Assembly (NCBI GenBank): GCA_009691815.1
Contig: SIAL01000052.1
Span: forward strand, 1-12,795
Source: Gemmataceae bacterium
GTDB lineage: Bacteria > Planctomycetota > Planctomycetia > Gemmatales > Gemmataceae
Direction: 5' to 3'
Length of the DNA: 12,795 nt
Position 1 is the first letter of the stretch. Every line of letters starts with the position of its first letter. Made by a program: the position numbers and the translations under genes. Of this stretch, positions 6,068-12,795 are shown piece after piece. The notes beneath the pieces are model-generated. The model worked only from the letters and a program-made list of their open reading frames with translations. It was not told the origin of the DNA and searched no databases.

Positions 6068-8164
6068 ATGAAAAATTTTATTCGCGTGCTGCAGTTTGCT
6101 TGGCCCTATAGGGGTCGGATTGTAGCTTCCTTTGGGTGCGCCTTGATGGCGGCAATCCTCTGGGGGCTTAATTTCACAAGCATTTACCCCTTTCTAAAAA
6201 CCCTCCAATCTGATCAAGCCCCAAACCAATGGATTGCCACTTGGCTTCAAACCCTAAACACCGAAATTGACGCGGCGGAAACGGTTCAAACCCGTTTTCA
6301 AGCACGGGAAAAAGAGATCGAAGGCATAACCGACCAGAAATTTGCCGAAAAACAATTGCGCGAGTTAACCTCGGATCAGGTCCGAAATGATACCAAAATC
6401 CAATGGCTTAGGAGCAAAAAACATTACCTTCAGCTGATCAAAAAGAATGTTGTGGATCGACTACCCGATGACACTTTCCAAAATTTGTTGTGTGTCGTGG
6501 TGGCTGTAATCATTGCCGTCACCCTGAAATGCCTTTTCGAAGTGGCCCAAGACTGTTTGGTTGGAAGTGTTATCAATCGGACAATTTACGACTTGAGGAA
6601 TCGCTGTTTTGGCCATGTCATTCGTCAAGATGTCGACCACTTTAACGAACAGGGTTCCGCGGGACTTATGGCCCGATTTACCAACGACATGGATTCGTTG
6701 TCCACCGGGATGAAAACCCTTTTTGGTCGGGTTATCGCAGAACCCCTTAGGGTGGTAGCCTGCATTTTACTGGCTTGTTTAATCAGCTGGCAACTTACCC
6801 TGATGTTTCTTATTATTGTTCCAGCTGTACTTTTGGTGCTGGCCCGCATTGGTCGCACAATGAAACGGGCTACCCGAAACCTCCTTGAAAGAATGTCCAA
6901 GATTTTCCAAATCCTTCAAGAATCCTTCCAAAGCATCAGGACTGTGAAAATTCACACTGCCGAAGCTATGGAAAGGCGTCGATTCCTTGTTGCGATTCGG
7001 GATTACAAACACCGGTCTAACATTGTTGTTTACCTTGATGCCATTGCTGGCCCTATTGTTGAGGTTTTAGGCGTTGCGGCGGTTGCTTGTGCTTTGTTGG
7101 CGGGGGCTTTTTTAGTCCTTCGCCATGAAACCTCGCTTTTTGGTATCCGGATGTCGGAACAACCCATGGACCCAGAGGCATTGATTCAGCTTTATGTGCT
7201 ATTGGCCGCGGTTTCTGACCCGGTAAGAAAGTTATCAAGTGTTTTCACGAAACTTCAGGCGGCCTGGGCTGCGTCGGATCGGGTTTTTGAGATTCTGGAT
7301 AATGTCCCTAAAATCTTGTCCAATCCAGTTGGTTTGCGACTAGAAACCATTGCGGGGAACTCTCTTGGGATCCGGATTGTGGAGCAACAGGGTGATCTTG
7401 CTCCATGGGTGGAACCGTCCGACGAAACGCCTTTCCTCCGCTTTCAGGAGGTTGGTTTTTCTTACCACCCAGGCGTTCCTGTTTTAAGGGATGTTAGTTT
7501 TGATGTAAAAAAAGGCGAGACCATTGCGATAGTTGGTCACAATGGCTGTGGTAAATCCACCTTGTTCAGTCTCCTACCCCGATTTCATGACCCGGATCAT
7601 GGCTCCATTCAAATATTTGGACACGATCTAAGAAAATACCACTTAAGGAGCCTACGGCGCATGGTGGGATTTGTTTCCCAAAACGCCGTTCTATTTGATG
7701 ATTCGATTTACGCAAATATCTGTTACGGGCTAAAAACCGTATCGAAAGAACGCGTTGAAGAGGCGGCCAGAAAAGCCCACGCCCACGAAATGATCCTCAA
7801 ATTGCCCATGGGTTATGAAACGGTGGTTGGGGAAACCGGAAACCGGCTCTCCGGCGGCCAACGGCAAAGAATTTGCCTTGCTAGGACTATACTTAGGAAC
7901 CCTCCTATTCTCCTTTTGGATGAATTCACAAGCCAGTCCGATCCCGAAAGTGAAACGCTTATTCACAAAGCAATGGAGGATTTCATTCGAAATCGAACGG
8001 TTTTCATTATTACCCATCGTCCCGCTTCGGTTCACTTGGCCGGTAGGATTTTAGTCTTGGAATCTGGCCGAATTGTTGGCCTTGGTTGCCATGCTGATCT
8101 CCTGCAATCTTGTATCGCTTACCAGAAATTTTACCAAAGTGATTACCGACGCAAAACCGCTTAA
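6068..8164 (+). CDS. MsbA-like ABC exporter (fused membrane and ATPase domains)
   Basis: Half-transporter expected to homodimerise in the inner membrane and flip a lipid or lipid-linked glycan using ATP. At 698 residues it is about 110 longer than typical MsbA. TM1 spans about 13-38; a hydrophilic, charged, helical insertion covers about 40-135; TM2 starts near 137, and further helices run to about 400. The nucleotide-binding domain (about 450-690) is complete: Walker A GHNGCGKST at 490-498, Q-loop FVSQ, signature LSGGQRQR at 594-601, Walker B ILLLDE at 614-619 with the catalytic Glu619, D-loop SQSD, and switch His650. All catalytic residues are present, so it should be active. AGGGA lies about eight bases before ATG 6068. 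The next gene, a GT39-like glycosyltransferase, overlaps its 3' end, suggesting a lipid-glycan substrate. Peptide or drug export cannot be excluded. Confidence 0.92.
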   Translation: MKNFIRVLQFAWPYRGRIVASFGCALMAAILWGLNFTSIYPFLKTLQSDQAPNQWIATWLQTLNTEIDAAETVQTRFQAREKEIEGITDQKFAEKQLRELTSDQVRNDTKIQWLRSKKHYLQLIKKNVVDRLPDDTFQNLLCVVVAVIIAVTLKCLFEVAQDCLVGSVINRTIYDLRNRCFGHVIRQDVDHFNEQGSAGLMARFTNDMDSLSTGMKTLFGRVIAEPLRVVACILLACLISWQLTLMFLIIVPAVLLVLARIGRTMKRATRNLLERMSKIFQILQESFQSIRTVKIHTAEAMERRRFLVAIRDYKHRSNIVVYLDAIAGPIVEVLGVAAVACALLAGAFLVLRHETSLFGIRMSEQPMDPEALIQLYVLLAAVSDPVRKLSSVFTKLQAAWAASDRVFEILDNVPKILSNPVGLRLETIAGNSLGIRIVEQQGDLAPWVEPSDETPFLRFQEVGFSYHPGVPVLRDVSFDVKKGETIAIVGHNGCGKSTLFSLLPRFHDPDHGSIQIFGHDLRKYHLRSLRRMVGFVSQNAVLFDDSIYANICYGLKTVSKERVEEAARKAHAHEMILKLPMGYETVVGETGNRLSGGQRQRICLARTILRNPPILLLDEFTSQSDPESETLIHKAMEDFIRNRTVFIITHRPASVHLAGRILVLESGRIVGLGCHADLLQSCIAYQKFYQSDYRRKTA

Positions 8165-9656
8165 ATATTCCAAAACAGCTTGCGATTCCGCAACATTTGT
8201 GGCTTGTTGTATTGCTGCAGCCATAGGCGTTTGGTTTTTATTTTTTCAAAATTTGGGAGACCGAGACCTTTGGAGTAGCCACGAAGCACGGTCTGGTTTG
8301 AATGCTAGGACGATATTGGAGACCGGGATTTGGTGGTTGCCCGGACGGACGAACGAATTTCCCGATGTCCAAAAACCTCCCATGTATTATTGGCTCGTTG
8401 CCCTTTTTTCGGGCGACGAAAACGGTGTCAATAGTTGGACCATTCGCCTTCCTTCCGTTTTGGGGGCTTTGGGTTGCATCCTTTCAGTCGTCTTAATTGG
8501 TCGAACGCTTAACGAAATAAAAACGGGCTTATTGGCCGCACTTGTGCTTGCTACCGCTGTTCATTTTGTCTGGTCAGCCCGCATAGGTCGGATCGATATG
8601 CCTTTGGCGGCGGCAACCACCCTTTATGGGTTATTCGCCATTCGCTATGTACTTCACTATTCCACATGGGATTTGGTTTGGGCTTCCCTTTCGGTGGCAA
8701 TTGCCATTTTGTTCAAAGGCCCAATCGGCTTGGTTTTTTGCGGGGTTACCGCCTTTGCCATTTGGTTTTCCCTTGCAAGAAACACCCAAACTCTTTTTGG
8801 ATTGTCCTTTACAGGATTTTTGGGGGGAACTTTAACATTACCATGGTTCCTTTATGCCCATTTGGTAACGGAAGGGGACTTTAGTAAACATTTTTTCATT
8901 GAACACAATTGGGATCGAGGTTTAGGCACGGGCAGACTTCGCTCCCATCCCTTTTGGTTCTATCCGGTCCAATTCCTTTGGGACTTTCAGCCTTGGCCAA
9001 CAATTGGATTGATTCTAGGCTTTTTTAATTTTAAACATGTAAAGCAACATATTTCTAGGATTTTTGAATTTAAATCAATTAGATATTTTTCTATTATTTG
9101 GTTACTATTGTTACTTTCAGCTCTATCTATTAGCAATTTTAAAAGAGCAGACTATCTTCTTGTTGCATATCCTGCTTGTTCATTGCTTCTTGGATCATTT
9201 TTAAATTCAATTTCAATATACAACACTTCAAAAATACATAGATTTATTTTTTTATTTTCAATATTTTCTGGTGTCTGTACAACATTTTTAGTTTTATCAT
9301 GGCTAATATTTGTAGACATTCCAAATCAAGAACCGTACCGAGATGCTATAATTTGGGCCAAAAAAATTAACATGGTAATACCGATCAAAGAACCCATCCT
9401 CTTTTTTGGAGAAGAGGCCCACTCTTTAGCTTTTCATTTGAATCGCCAACATCGTATTTTGGGGAAACCTGAAGAATTAGCGGCCGCTCTTTCCTTCGAA
9501 AAACCCGTTTGGGTGGTTACCAACCCGGAAGTTTTGATCCTTTGGCCCAGTGGGCCACCAGGAACAAAGTGGGAAAAGGTAGATTCAAACACCCAAAATG
9601 GGGATGGTCAGGCCCACCATAAACCATTAATTTTACTTAAAGCTTTTCCCCCTTGA
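8139..9656 (+). CDS. ArnT/GT39-like polytopic membrane glycosyltransferase
   Basis: GT-C-fold enzyme expected to move a sugar from a polyprenyl-phosphate carrier to a lipid, glycan or protein on the outer face of the inner membrane. From the chosen start it has 505 residues and about ten or more hydrophobic segments. Recognisable landmarks are SSHEARSGLNARTIL near residues 46-60 (family consensus is closer to DExRYA.IAREML), then ETGIWWLP, QKPPMYYW with KPP at 79-81, and RIDMPLA with Asp153. The C-terminal 110 residues are soluble. I chose GTG 8139, giving a 26-base overlap with the exporter; ATG 8091 and TTG 8073 are possible but lengthen the overlap. About 9019-9330 is strikingly AT-rich compared with both flanks. 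Donor and acceptor cannot be deduced; the ArnT resemblance does not imply aminoarabinose. Confidence 0.85.
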   Translation: MITDAKPLKYSKTACDSATFVACCIAAAIGVWFLFFQNLGDRDLWSSHEARSGLNARTILETGIWWLPGRTNEFPDVQKPPMYYWLVALFSGDENGVNSWTIRLPSVLGALGCILSVVLIGRTLNEIKTGLLAALVLATAVHFVWSARIGRIDMPLAAATTLYGLFAIRYVLHYSTWDLVWASLSVAIAILFKGPIGLVFCGVTAFAIWFSLARNTQTLFGLSFTGFLGGTLTLPWFLYAHLVTEGDFSKHFFIEHNWDRGLGTGRLRSHPFWFYPVQFLWDFQPWPTIGLILGFFNFKHVKQHISRIFEFKSIRYFSIIWLLLLLSALSISNFKRADYLLVAYPACSLLLGSFLNSISIYNTSKIHRFIFLFSIFSGVCTTFLVLSWLIFVDIPNQEPYRDAIIWAKKINMVIPIKEPILFFGEEAHSLAFHLNRQHRILGKPEELAAALSFEKPVWVVTNPEVLILWPSGPPGTKWEKVDSNTQNGDGQAHHKPLILLKAFPP

Positions 9657-9672
9657 AACTCCCGGTGATTTC

Positions 9673-10413
9673 TTGAGTTTTCCTGATAATTCACCCGCCA
9701 AATTACCAATTTCCGCACTCCATGTTCTCCTCTTGGATAGTGGGCAAGAGGCAATTTTTAGCATAATCGATTGGGAAACCAGAGCCCAATCGCTTGGATT
9801 CTCAATTATCATGACAACCCTTCCCATAGATGCCGATTGGGGACAATCCGTCGAAAAGGGTAAAGCAAACATTTTGTGCCCATGGGTTCTTTTAGTACCA
9901 AATGGCACCAACCCTAATTTGCTGGATTGGATAAATAATAACCGAGACCTGTTGGAAGCCTTGGATGGGGTCACTTTTCGGCGAAAGGGTGGAAAATCCC
10001 CTTGGATATTATGGCTCCTTTCATGGTGTTTCCTGCAACCCATCAGGCTTTTGCTGGAAATTCCCTTTGCAATAAACGATTCATGGCTGGGCTGGTCCAA
10101 TTGGAAATGGGAAGGGGAAGGGTATTGGCTTTTTGGAGTGCGAAATCACGATCCTTTAAACCCGATTCGACTCTTGAGGTCCAACTGGTTTCAAAAAATC
10201 CCTTTGCAGTCGAAATCGATTTGGGGAAATTTAGAAATGTTGGCTAAAGCCCATTTTTTAGGAATTCGATTGGCGGAAGAAATTTGCCCGGTGGAGGTTA
10301 TGGTCGGGATGCCAAATCCATCGGAGTGGTCCGATTTGAAAATGGTCTTAAAATCACCCAGCTTTGCAGCGGATCTACATCCCAAAGATGAGGCGCCAAA
10401 GCAGGCAAATTGA
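9673..10413 (+). CDS. Divergent GT2-like protein with no visible DxD motif
   Basis: A 246-residue protein that I assign only tentatively to the DPM1-like GT2 glycosyltransferase group. The best resemblance is the stretch near residues 160-210, NPIRLLRSNWFQKIPLQS followed by LEMLAKAHFLGIRLAEE, which mimics the acceptor-side region of those enzymes (G.RLFRR...LPL......E.L..A...G....E.PV). Where the donor-binding Asp-rich motif (usually DADxQ) would fall after the A/G-rich helix, the sequence instead reads LLVPNGTNP at about 73-81, so no DxD is visible. One moderately hydrophobic Trp-rich stretch (about 110-135) may contact the membrane. It starts at TTG 9673 with GGTGAT upstream, 16 bases after the GT39-like gene, so the three genes from 6068 probably form one operon. 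It could be a regulatory or scaffolding partner of that enzyme. Confidence 0.6.
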   Translation: MSFPDNSPAKLPISALHVLLLDSGQEAIFSIIDWETRAQSLGFSIIMTTLPIDADWGQSVEKGKANILCPWVLLVPNGTNPNLLDWINNNRDLLEALDGVTFRRKGGKSPWILWLLSWCFLQPIRLLLEIPFAINDSWLGWSNWKWEGEGYWLFGVRNHDPLNPIRLLRSNWFQKIPLQSKSIWGNLEMLAKAHFLGIRLAEEICPVEVMVGMPNPSEWSDLKMVLKSPSFAADLHPKDEAPKQAN

Positions 10414-10545
10414 GGTTTAAGGTGCCAAACTTTCGAACTTATTGAGAATCGAGAAACCAAACTGGACGAACGATGGACAGATGTTAAGATACTAGGGTAG
10501 AACGAAGCCCTTGGAAAGCCAACTTGGGCCGGATTGGTTTATATA
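10414..10545 (+). promoter_or_regulatory. Gap before tRNA-Leu, candidate tRNA promoter
   Basis: This 132-base gap has no gene. A weak sigma70-like pair lies in it: TGGACG near 10463 and TAAGAT near 10485 with a 16-base spacer, about 50-60 bases upstream of the tRNA. Each hexamer matches consensus at about four of six positions, so this is suggestive only. No terminator hairpin with a T-run is visible after the GT2-like gene. Confidence 0.25.
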
Positions 10546-10629
10546 GCCGAAGTGGCGGAATTGGCAGACGCGCTAGCCTCAGGAGCTAGTTCCCGTTAGG
10601 GAGTGGAGGTTCGAGTCCTCTTTTCGGCA
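10546..10629 (+). tRNA. tRNA-Leu(CAG)
   Basis: An 84-base class II tRNA. The 7-bp acceptor stem pairs GCCGAAG with TTTCGGC (last pair G-U), with discriminator A at 10629. The D region contains GGCGGAATTGGCAGACGC. The anticodon stem CTAGC/GCTAG encloses loop CTCAGGA, putting CAG at 10580-10582 and so reading CUG. A long variable arm can form from TCCC and GGGA, as expected for leucine. The T arm is GGAGG-TTCGAGT-CCTCT. The CCA end is not encoded. It lies 42 bases before the WecA-like gene. Confidence 0.97.
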
Positions 10630-10671
10630 TTATTAAATAAATCCATTTTCGCACCCATTCTGGGATGATCT

Positions 10672-12201
10672 ATGTTGGAATATGGTTGGCAAATTTTTTG
10701 TTTAAGTCTGGTTTTAAGTGGACTTGGAAATTATATCCTTCGCTATTTCGCTCCAAGTCTAGGATTATTCGATAAAGCGGATGGCCATCGAAAACTTAAG
10801 GATGGAATTATTCCCAGAGCGGGTGGTGTGGGCATTTTCCTTGCCCTAGTTTTAGCCACAACAAGTTTAATGCTTTGGTCCGGGGCGGCCAAAGCCAAGT
10901 TTTATGATAACCCAACCAGTTTTATTGTCCTTGGCGCCGTCTGTTTTGGTATTACCATGTTGGGATTCTTAGACGACCGCTTTGGTCTACGAGGCCGTAA
11001 TAAATTCCTTGGTCAATTCTTTCTTGTTTTATGTTTGGTTTTCTATGGTGATTACTGGGTACAAAGAATCCATCTTTTCCAAATGGATTTCGACCTAGGC
11101 CCCTTAGCTTTCCCTTTTGCTGTTTTTTGGTTTATGGGTGCCATCAATGCCGCCAACTTACTGGATGGAATGGATGGGTTATTGGCAAGCGTTGGCCTTG
11201 TTGCTGCCGTCGGGATTGGTTCCATTGCTTTCATCCATGGCCAAGTTTTAGCCAGTTATCTTGCGATGATGTTGGCCGGGGCCCTTTTGGGTTTCCTTTA
11301 TTTCAATAGGCCTCCGGCAACAATCTATCTGGGTGATGCTGGCAGTATGCTCATTGGCTTACTTTTAGCGGCAATTTCCTTGAAAATTCAGGATCATTCC
11401 CAAGGGGGGTCTTGGATGCTGGCAATACCCTTGGCGGCATTGATTCTTCCCGTGGTGGATACCTCGGCGGCAATTTTGAGGCGGAAATTGACAGGTAGAA
11501 GCATTTACAGCACGGATCATGGCCACTTGCATCACTGCCTTCAACGGGAAGGGTTTGGTAGACCTGGTAGCCTTGTTATTGTGATTTTACTTAGCGCAAT
11601 CGCCATTGTATCAGGGTTCATTTCAACAATATTTAACACAGATATTTTCGCATGGGCTGGAATTGTTTTGGTTTGTACAATTCTTTTACAATCAGGCTGG
11701 TTTGGGCGACCTGAGATGATGCTTGTTTTCAATAGATTCAAATTTTTAATTCACTATTCAAATACCAAACATGGTACCGGAAATAACGGCATATTATTAC
11801 ATGGCAATGATTACTGGCACACCGTTTGGAGAAAAATAATTCATCATGCTCAAACTCATAATTATAATCATGTCGATTTGAACATTAATGCCCCTGCTTT
11901 CCAAGAATCCTACCATGCTCAATGGGTAAGTAATTCTCCAAAATCCAAGGACGAATCCGACAAATCGGCTTCCTTTCAAATACCTATCTTGGTAGACGGA
12001 CAATGTGTTGGTCGGGTTGGGATTGGAATGGGACAATGGAACCGGGAAAGCCCGGTCGACTTTTCCCATTTGGCAACTTTGGTTAGCCTTTTGGATGAAA
12101 CTACCAAACATATTTTCCAATCCCAAGCCTTCTCGGAAACCGCTATTGTGCCCAGTGGTGAGATCAATACTATTGGTGGGTATCCCCAACCGGGTGTATA
12201 A
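10672..12201 (+). CDS. WecA/TagO-type polyprenyl-phosphate GlcNAc-1-phosphate transferase with extra C-terminal domain
   Basis: Inner-membrane enzyme that would transfer a sugar-1-phosphate (usually GlcNAc-1-P) from a UDP-sugar to undecaprenyl phosphate, starting synthesis of a lipid-linked glycan. The 509 residues include about ten or eleven membrane helices up to roughly 343. Motifs of the PNPT superfamily are all present: PRAGG near 45-49, FLDDR with Asp101-Asp102, NAANLLDGMDGL at 159-170, FNRPPATIYLGDAGS at 211-225, and HGHLHH at 283-288. The extra 165-residue tail is soluble and absent from ordinary WecA/TagO (about 350-370 residues); it contains WHTVWRKIIHHA, NINAPAFQESYHAQW and GQCVGRVGIG. 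Start ATG 10672 follows GGGATGAT. The tRNA-Leu is immediately upstream and a Wzz/GumC-like gene is 30 bases downstream, supporting a role in an exported polymer. Confidence 0.93.
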   Translation: MLEYGWQIFCLSLVLSGLGNYILRYFAPSLGLFDKADGHRKLKDGIIPRAGGVGIFLALVLATTSLMLWSGAAKAKFYDNPTSFIVLGAVCFGITMLGFLDDRFGLRGRNKFLGQFFLVLCLVFYGDYWVQRIHLFQMDFDLGPLAFPFAVFWFMGAINAANLLDGMDGLLASVGLVAAVGIGSIAFIHGQVLASYLAMMLAGALLGFLYFNRPPATIYLGDAGSMLIGLLLAAISLKIQDHSQGGSWMLAIPLAALILPVVDTSAAILRRKLTGRSIYSTDHGHLHHCLQREGFGRPGSLVIVILLSAIAIVSGFISTIFNTDIFAWAGIVLVCTILLQSGWFGRPEMMLVFNRFKFLIHYSNTKHGTGNNGILLHGNDYWHTVWRKIIHHAQTHNYNHVDLNINAPAFQESYHAQWVSNSPKSKDESDKSASFQIPILVDGQCVGRVGIGMGQWNRESPVDFSHLATLVSLLDETTKHIFQSQAFSETAIVPSGEINTIGGYPQPGV

Positions 12202-12202
12202 T
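12173..12202 (+). promoter_or_regulatory. Candidate promoter for the chain-length gene
   Basis: A perfect -10 hexamer TATAAT (12197-12202) overlaps the stop codon of the WecA-like gene. An 18-base spacer separates it from TTGGTG (12173-12178), a poor -35. Transcription would begin near 12209, leaving a leader of about 23 bases with GGGGAATAG before ATG 12232. It may give the downstream gene its own expression, but a chance TATAAT is quite possible. Confidence 0.3.
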
Positions 12203-12231
12203 GACTCGGTTCGGGATTGGGGAATAGCTTT

Positions 12232-12795
12232 ATGGCATCATCAATAGATAACCGCGGGATTGCTCCTCAAGAGAATTCACGGCAAATCAACGCGTTCTCG
12301 CCAACTTCGCAGGAACAAAACTTCACTACGGAAGATTCCAAAACAACTTCGTTTGACCAAATCATTTTAAAACGCCTTCCGTTGGTAGCCATCGGCATCG
12401 TTTTAGGGATGGTTGGGGGATTTTTCTTTCACCTTCGAGTGGTTCCCGTCTACTTAACCAGCATTGATGTTCATGTGGTAAAAAAACGGGGAGAACTTAA
12501 CACTGCTTTGGACAGTCGGGCCGGCTTTGTGGAAGACTATGTCTCGTCTCAAATGGCTGTAATCAAAAGTCCGGAAGTAATGGAAGGAACGGCGGATATT
12601 CTCGAGGGGGACTCCGATATTACGCTTGTTGACAATATTTTGGGTGGGGCAATCCCAGGAACCTTAGGAGGACTGCCCAAAAACCTTGGGGATGACAAAC
12701 TGCCAGGACCTCTTGATGGCTCAAAAAATCCTCAAAATCTAAAAAGGTTACCCTTGGGGGCTCAATCCAAAACCGAACTTGCTTCTTTGATTCAT
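12232..12795 (+). CDS. Wzz/GumC-type polysaccharide chain-length or export protein, 5' part (3' end outside window)
   Basis: The first 188 residues of a protein that continues past the right edge. A polar N-terminal tail of about 45 residues rich in Ser/Thr/Gln/Asn precedes one hydrophobic helix (about 49-67, LVAIGIVLGMVGGFFFHL). After it come the Tyr-containing PVYLTSIDVHVV and QMAVIKSPEVME, which match the layout of Wzz/GumC/Wzc periplasmic domains (p.Y.a.a.l.v..., then Q...i.S..v...). A Gly/Pro/Leu-rich segment at about 135-178 follows and is not typical. The ATG is preceded by GGGGAATAG at a spacing of about eight bases. The C-terminal half, including any tyrosine-kinase domain as in Wzc, is unseen, so whether it is a chain-length regulator or an autokinase is open. 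Position 30 bases after the WecA-like gene fits capsule or exopolysaccharide assembly. Confidence 0.75.
   Translation, partial: MASSIDNRGIAPQENSRQINAFSPTSQEQNFTTEDSKTTSFDQIILKRLPLVAIGIVLGMVGGFFFHLRVVPVYLTSIDVHVVKKRGELNTALDSRAGFVEDYVSSQMAVIKSPEVMEGTADILEGDSDITLVDNILGGAIPGTLGGLPKNLGDDKLPGPLDGSKNPQNLKRLPLGAQSKTELASLIH

Noticed and set aside
9633..10100. 155-codon minus-strand frame opposite the GT2-like gene
   Set aside because: Antisense shadow: Ser/Arg/Pro-rich with no motif, while the plus-strand frame has GT2-like sequence and operon spacing.
11797..12189. 130-codon minus-strand frame opposite the extra domain of the WecA-like gene
   Set aside because: The plus-strand frame continues directly from PNPT motifs; the antisense frame has no recognisable feature or ribosome site.
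12184..12222. Inverted CCCCAACCG / CGGTT...TTGGGG around the end of the WecA-like gene
   Set aside because: The arms pair only with a bulge, and the structure lacks a T-run, so neither a terminator nor a riboswitch is supported.

Overview
The window looks like chromosomal DNA from a Gram-negative-type bacterium. Moderate GC (mid-to-high 40s percent by eye), TTG/GTG starts, long loop-expanded versions of TatC and an MsbA-like exporter, an ArnT-like GT-C enzyme with a variant acidic motif, and a WecA-like enzyme with an extra soluble C-terminal domain together suggest a planctomycete (Planctomycetota, perhaps Gemmataceae-like). This placement is inferred from protein character and gene order; no rRNA is present to confirm it.

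Region 1 (1-2213, + strand) is housekeeping: the 3' part of a CDP-diacylglycerol-serine O-phosphatidyltransferase (pssA-like), riboflavin synthase alpha chain (ribE) and the 16S rRNA dimethyltransferase rsmA/ksgA, closely spaced. rsmA converges on a small lipoprotein gene (2226-2669, - strand), and a 30-bp tandem duplication runs across both stop codons. Region 2 (2670-5465, + strand) holds tatC with an enlarged first extracytoplasmic loop, followed with a 1-base stop/start overlap by a fused cobA-hemD gene (uroporphyrinogen III methyltransferase plus uroporphyrinogen III synthase). Region 3 (5466-6067) contains a 60-residue membrane protein on the - strand and about 390 bases with no convincing gene.

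Region 4 (6068-12795, + strand) is an envelope glycoconjugate block. It begins with an MsbA-like ABC exporter carrying a long charged insertion after its first membrane helix. Next come an overlapping ArnT/GT39-like membrane glycosyltransferase and a short, divergent GT2-like protein in which no DxD motif is visible. After a 132-base gap there is tRNA-Leu(CAG), then a WecA/TagO-type polyprenyl-phosphate sugar-1-phosphate transferase with an extra C-terminal domain, and the 5' end of a Wzz/GumC-type chain-length protein cut by the window edge. Together these could make undecaprenyl-linked glycans, modify and flip lipid-linked sugars, and control polymer length or export.

No CRISPR array, insertion sequence, integrase, toxin-antitoxin pair or recognisable defence system was seen. 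The most unusual items are the GT2-like protein without a visible metal/nucleotide-binding motif next to a GT-C enzyme, the domain expansions in TatC, the ABC exporter and the WecA-like protein, the AT-rich patches inside two otherwise ordinary genes, and the tandem duplication across convergent stop codons.
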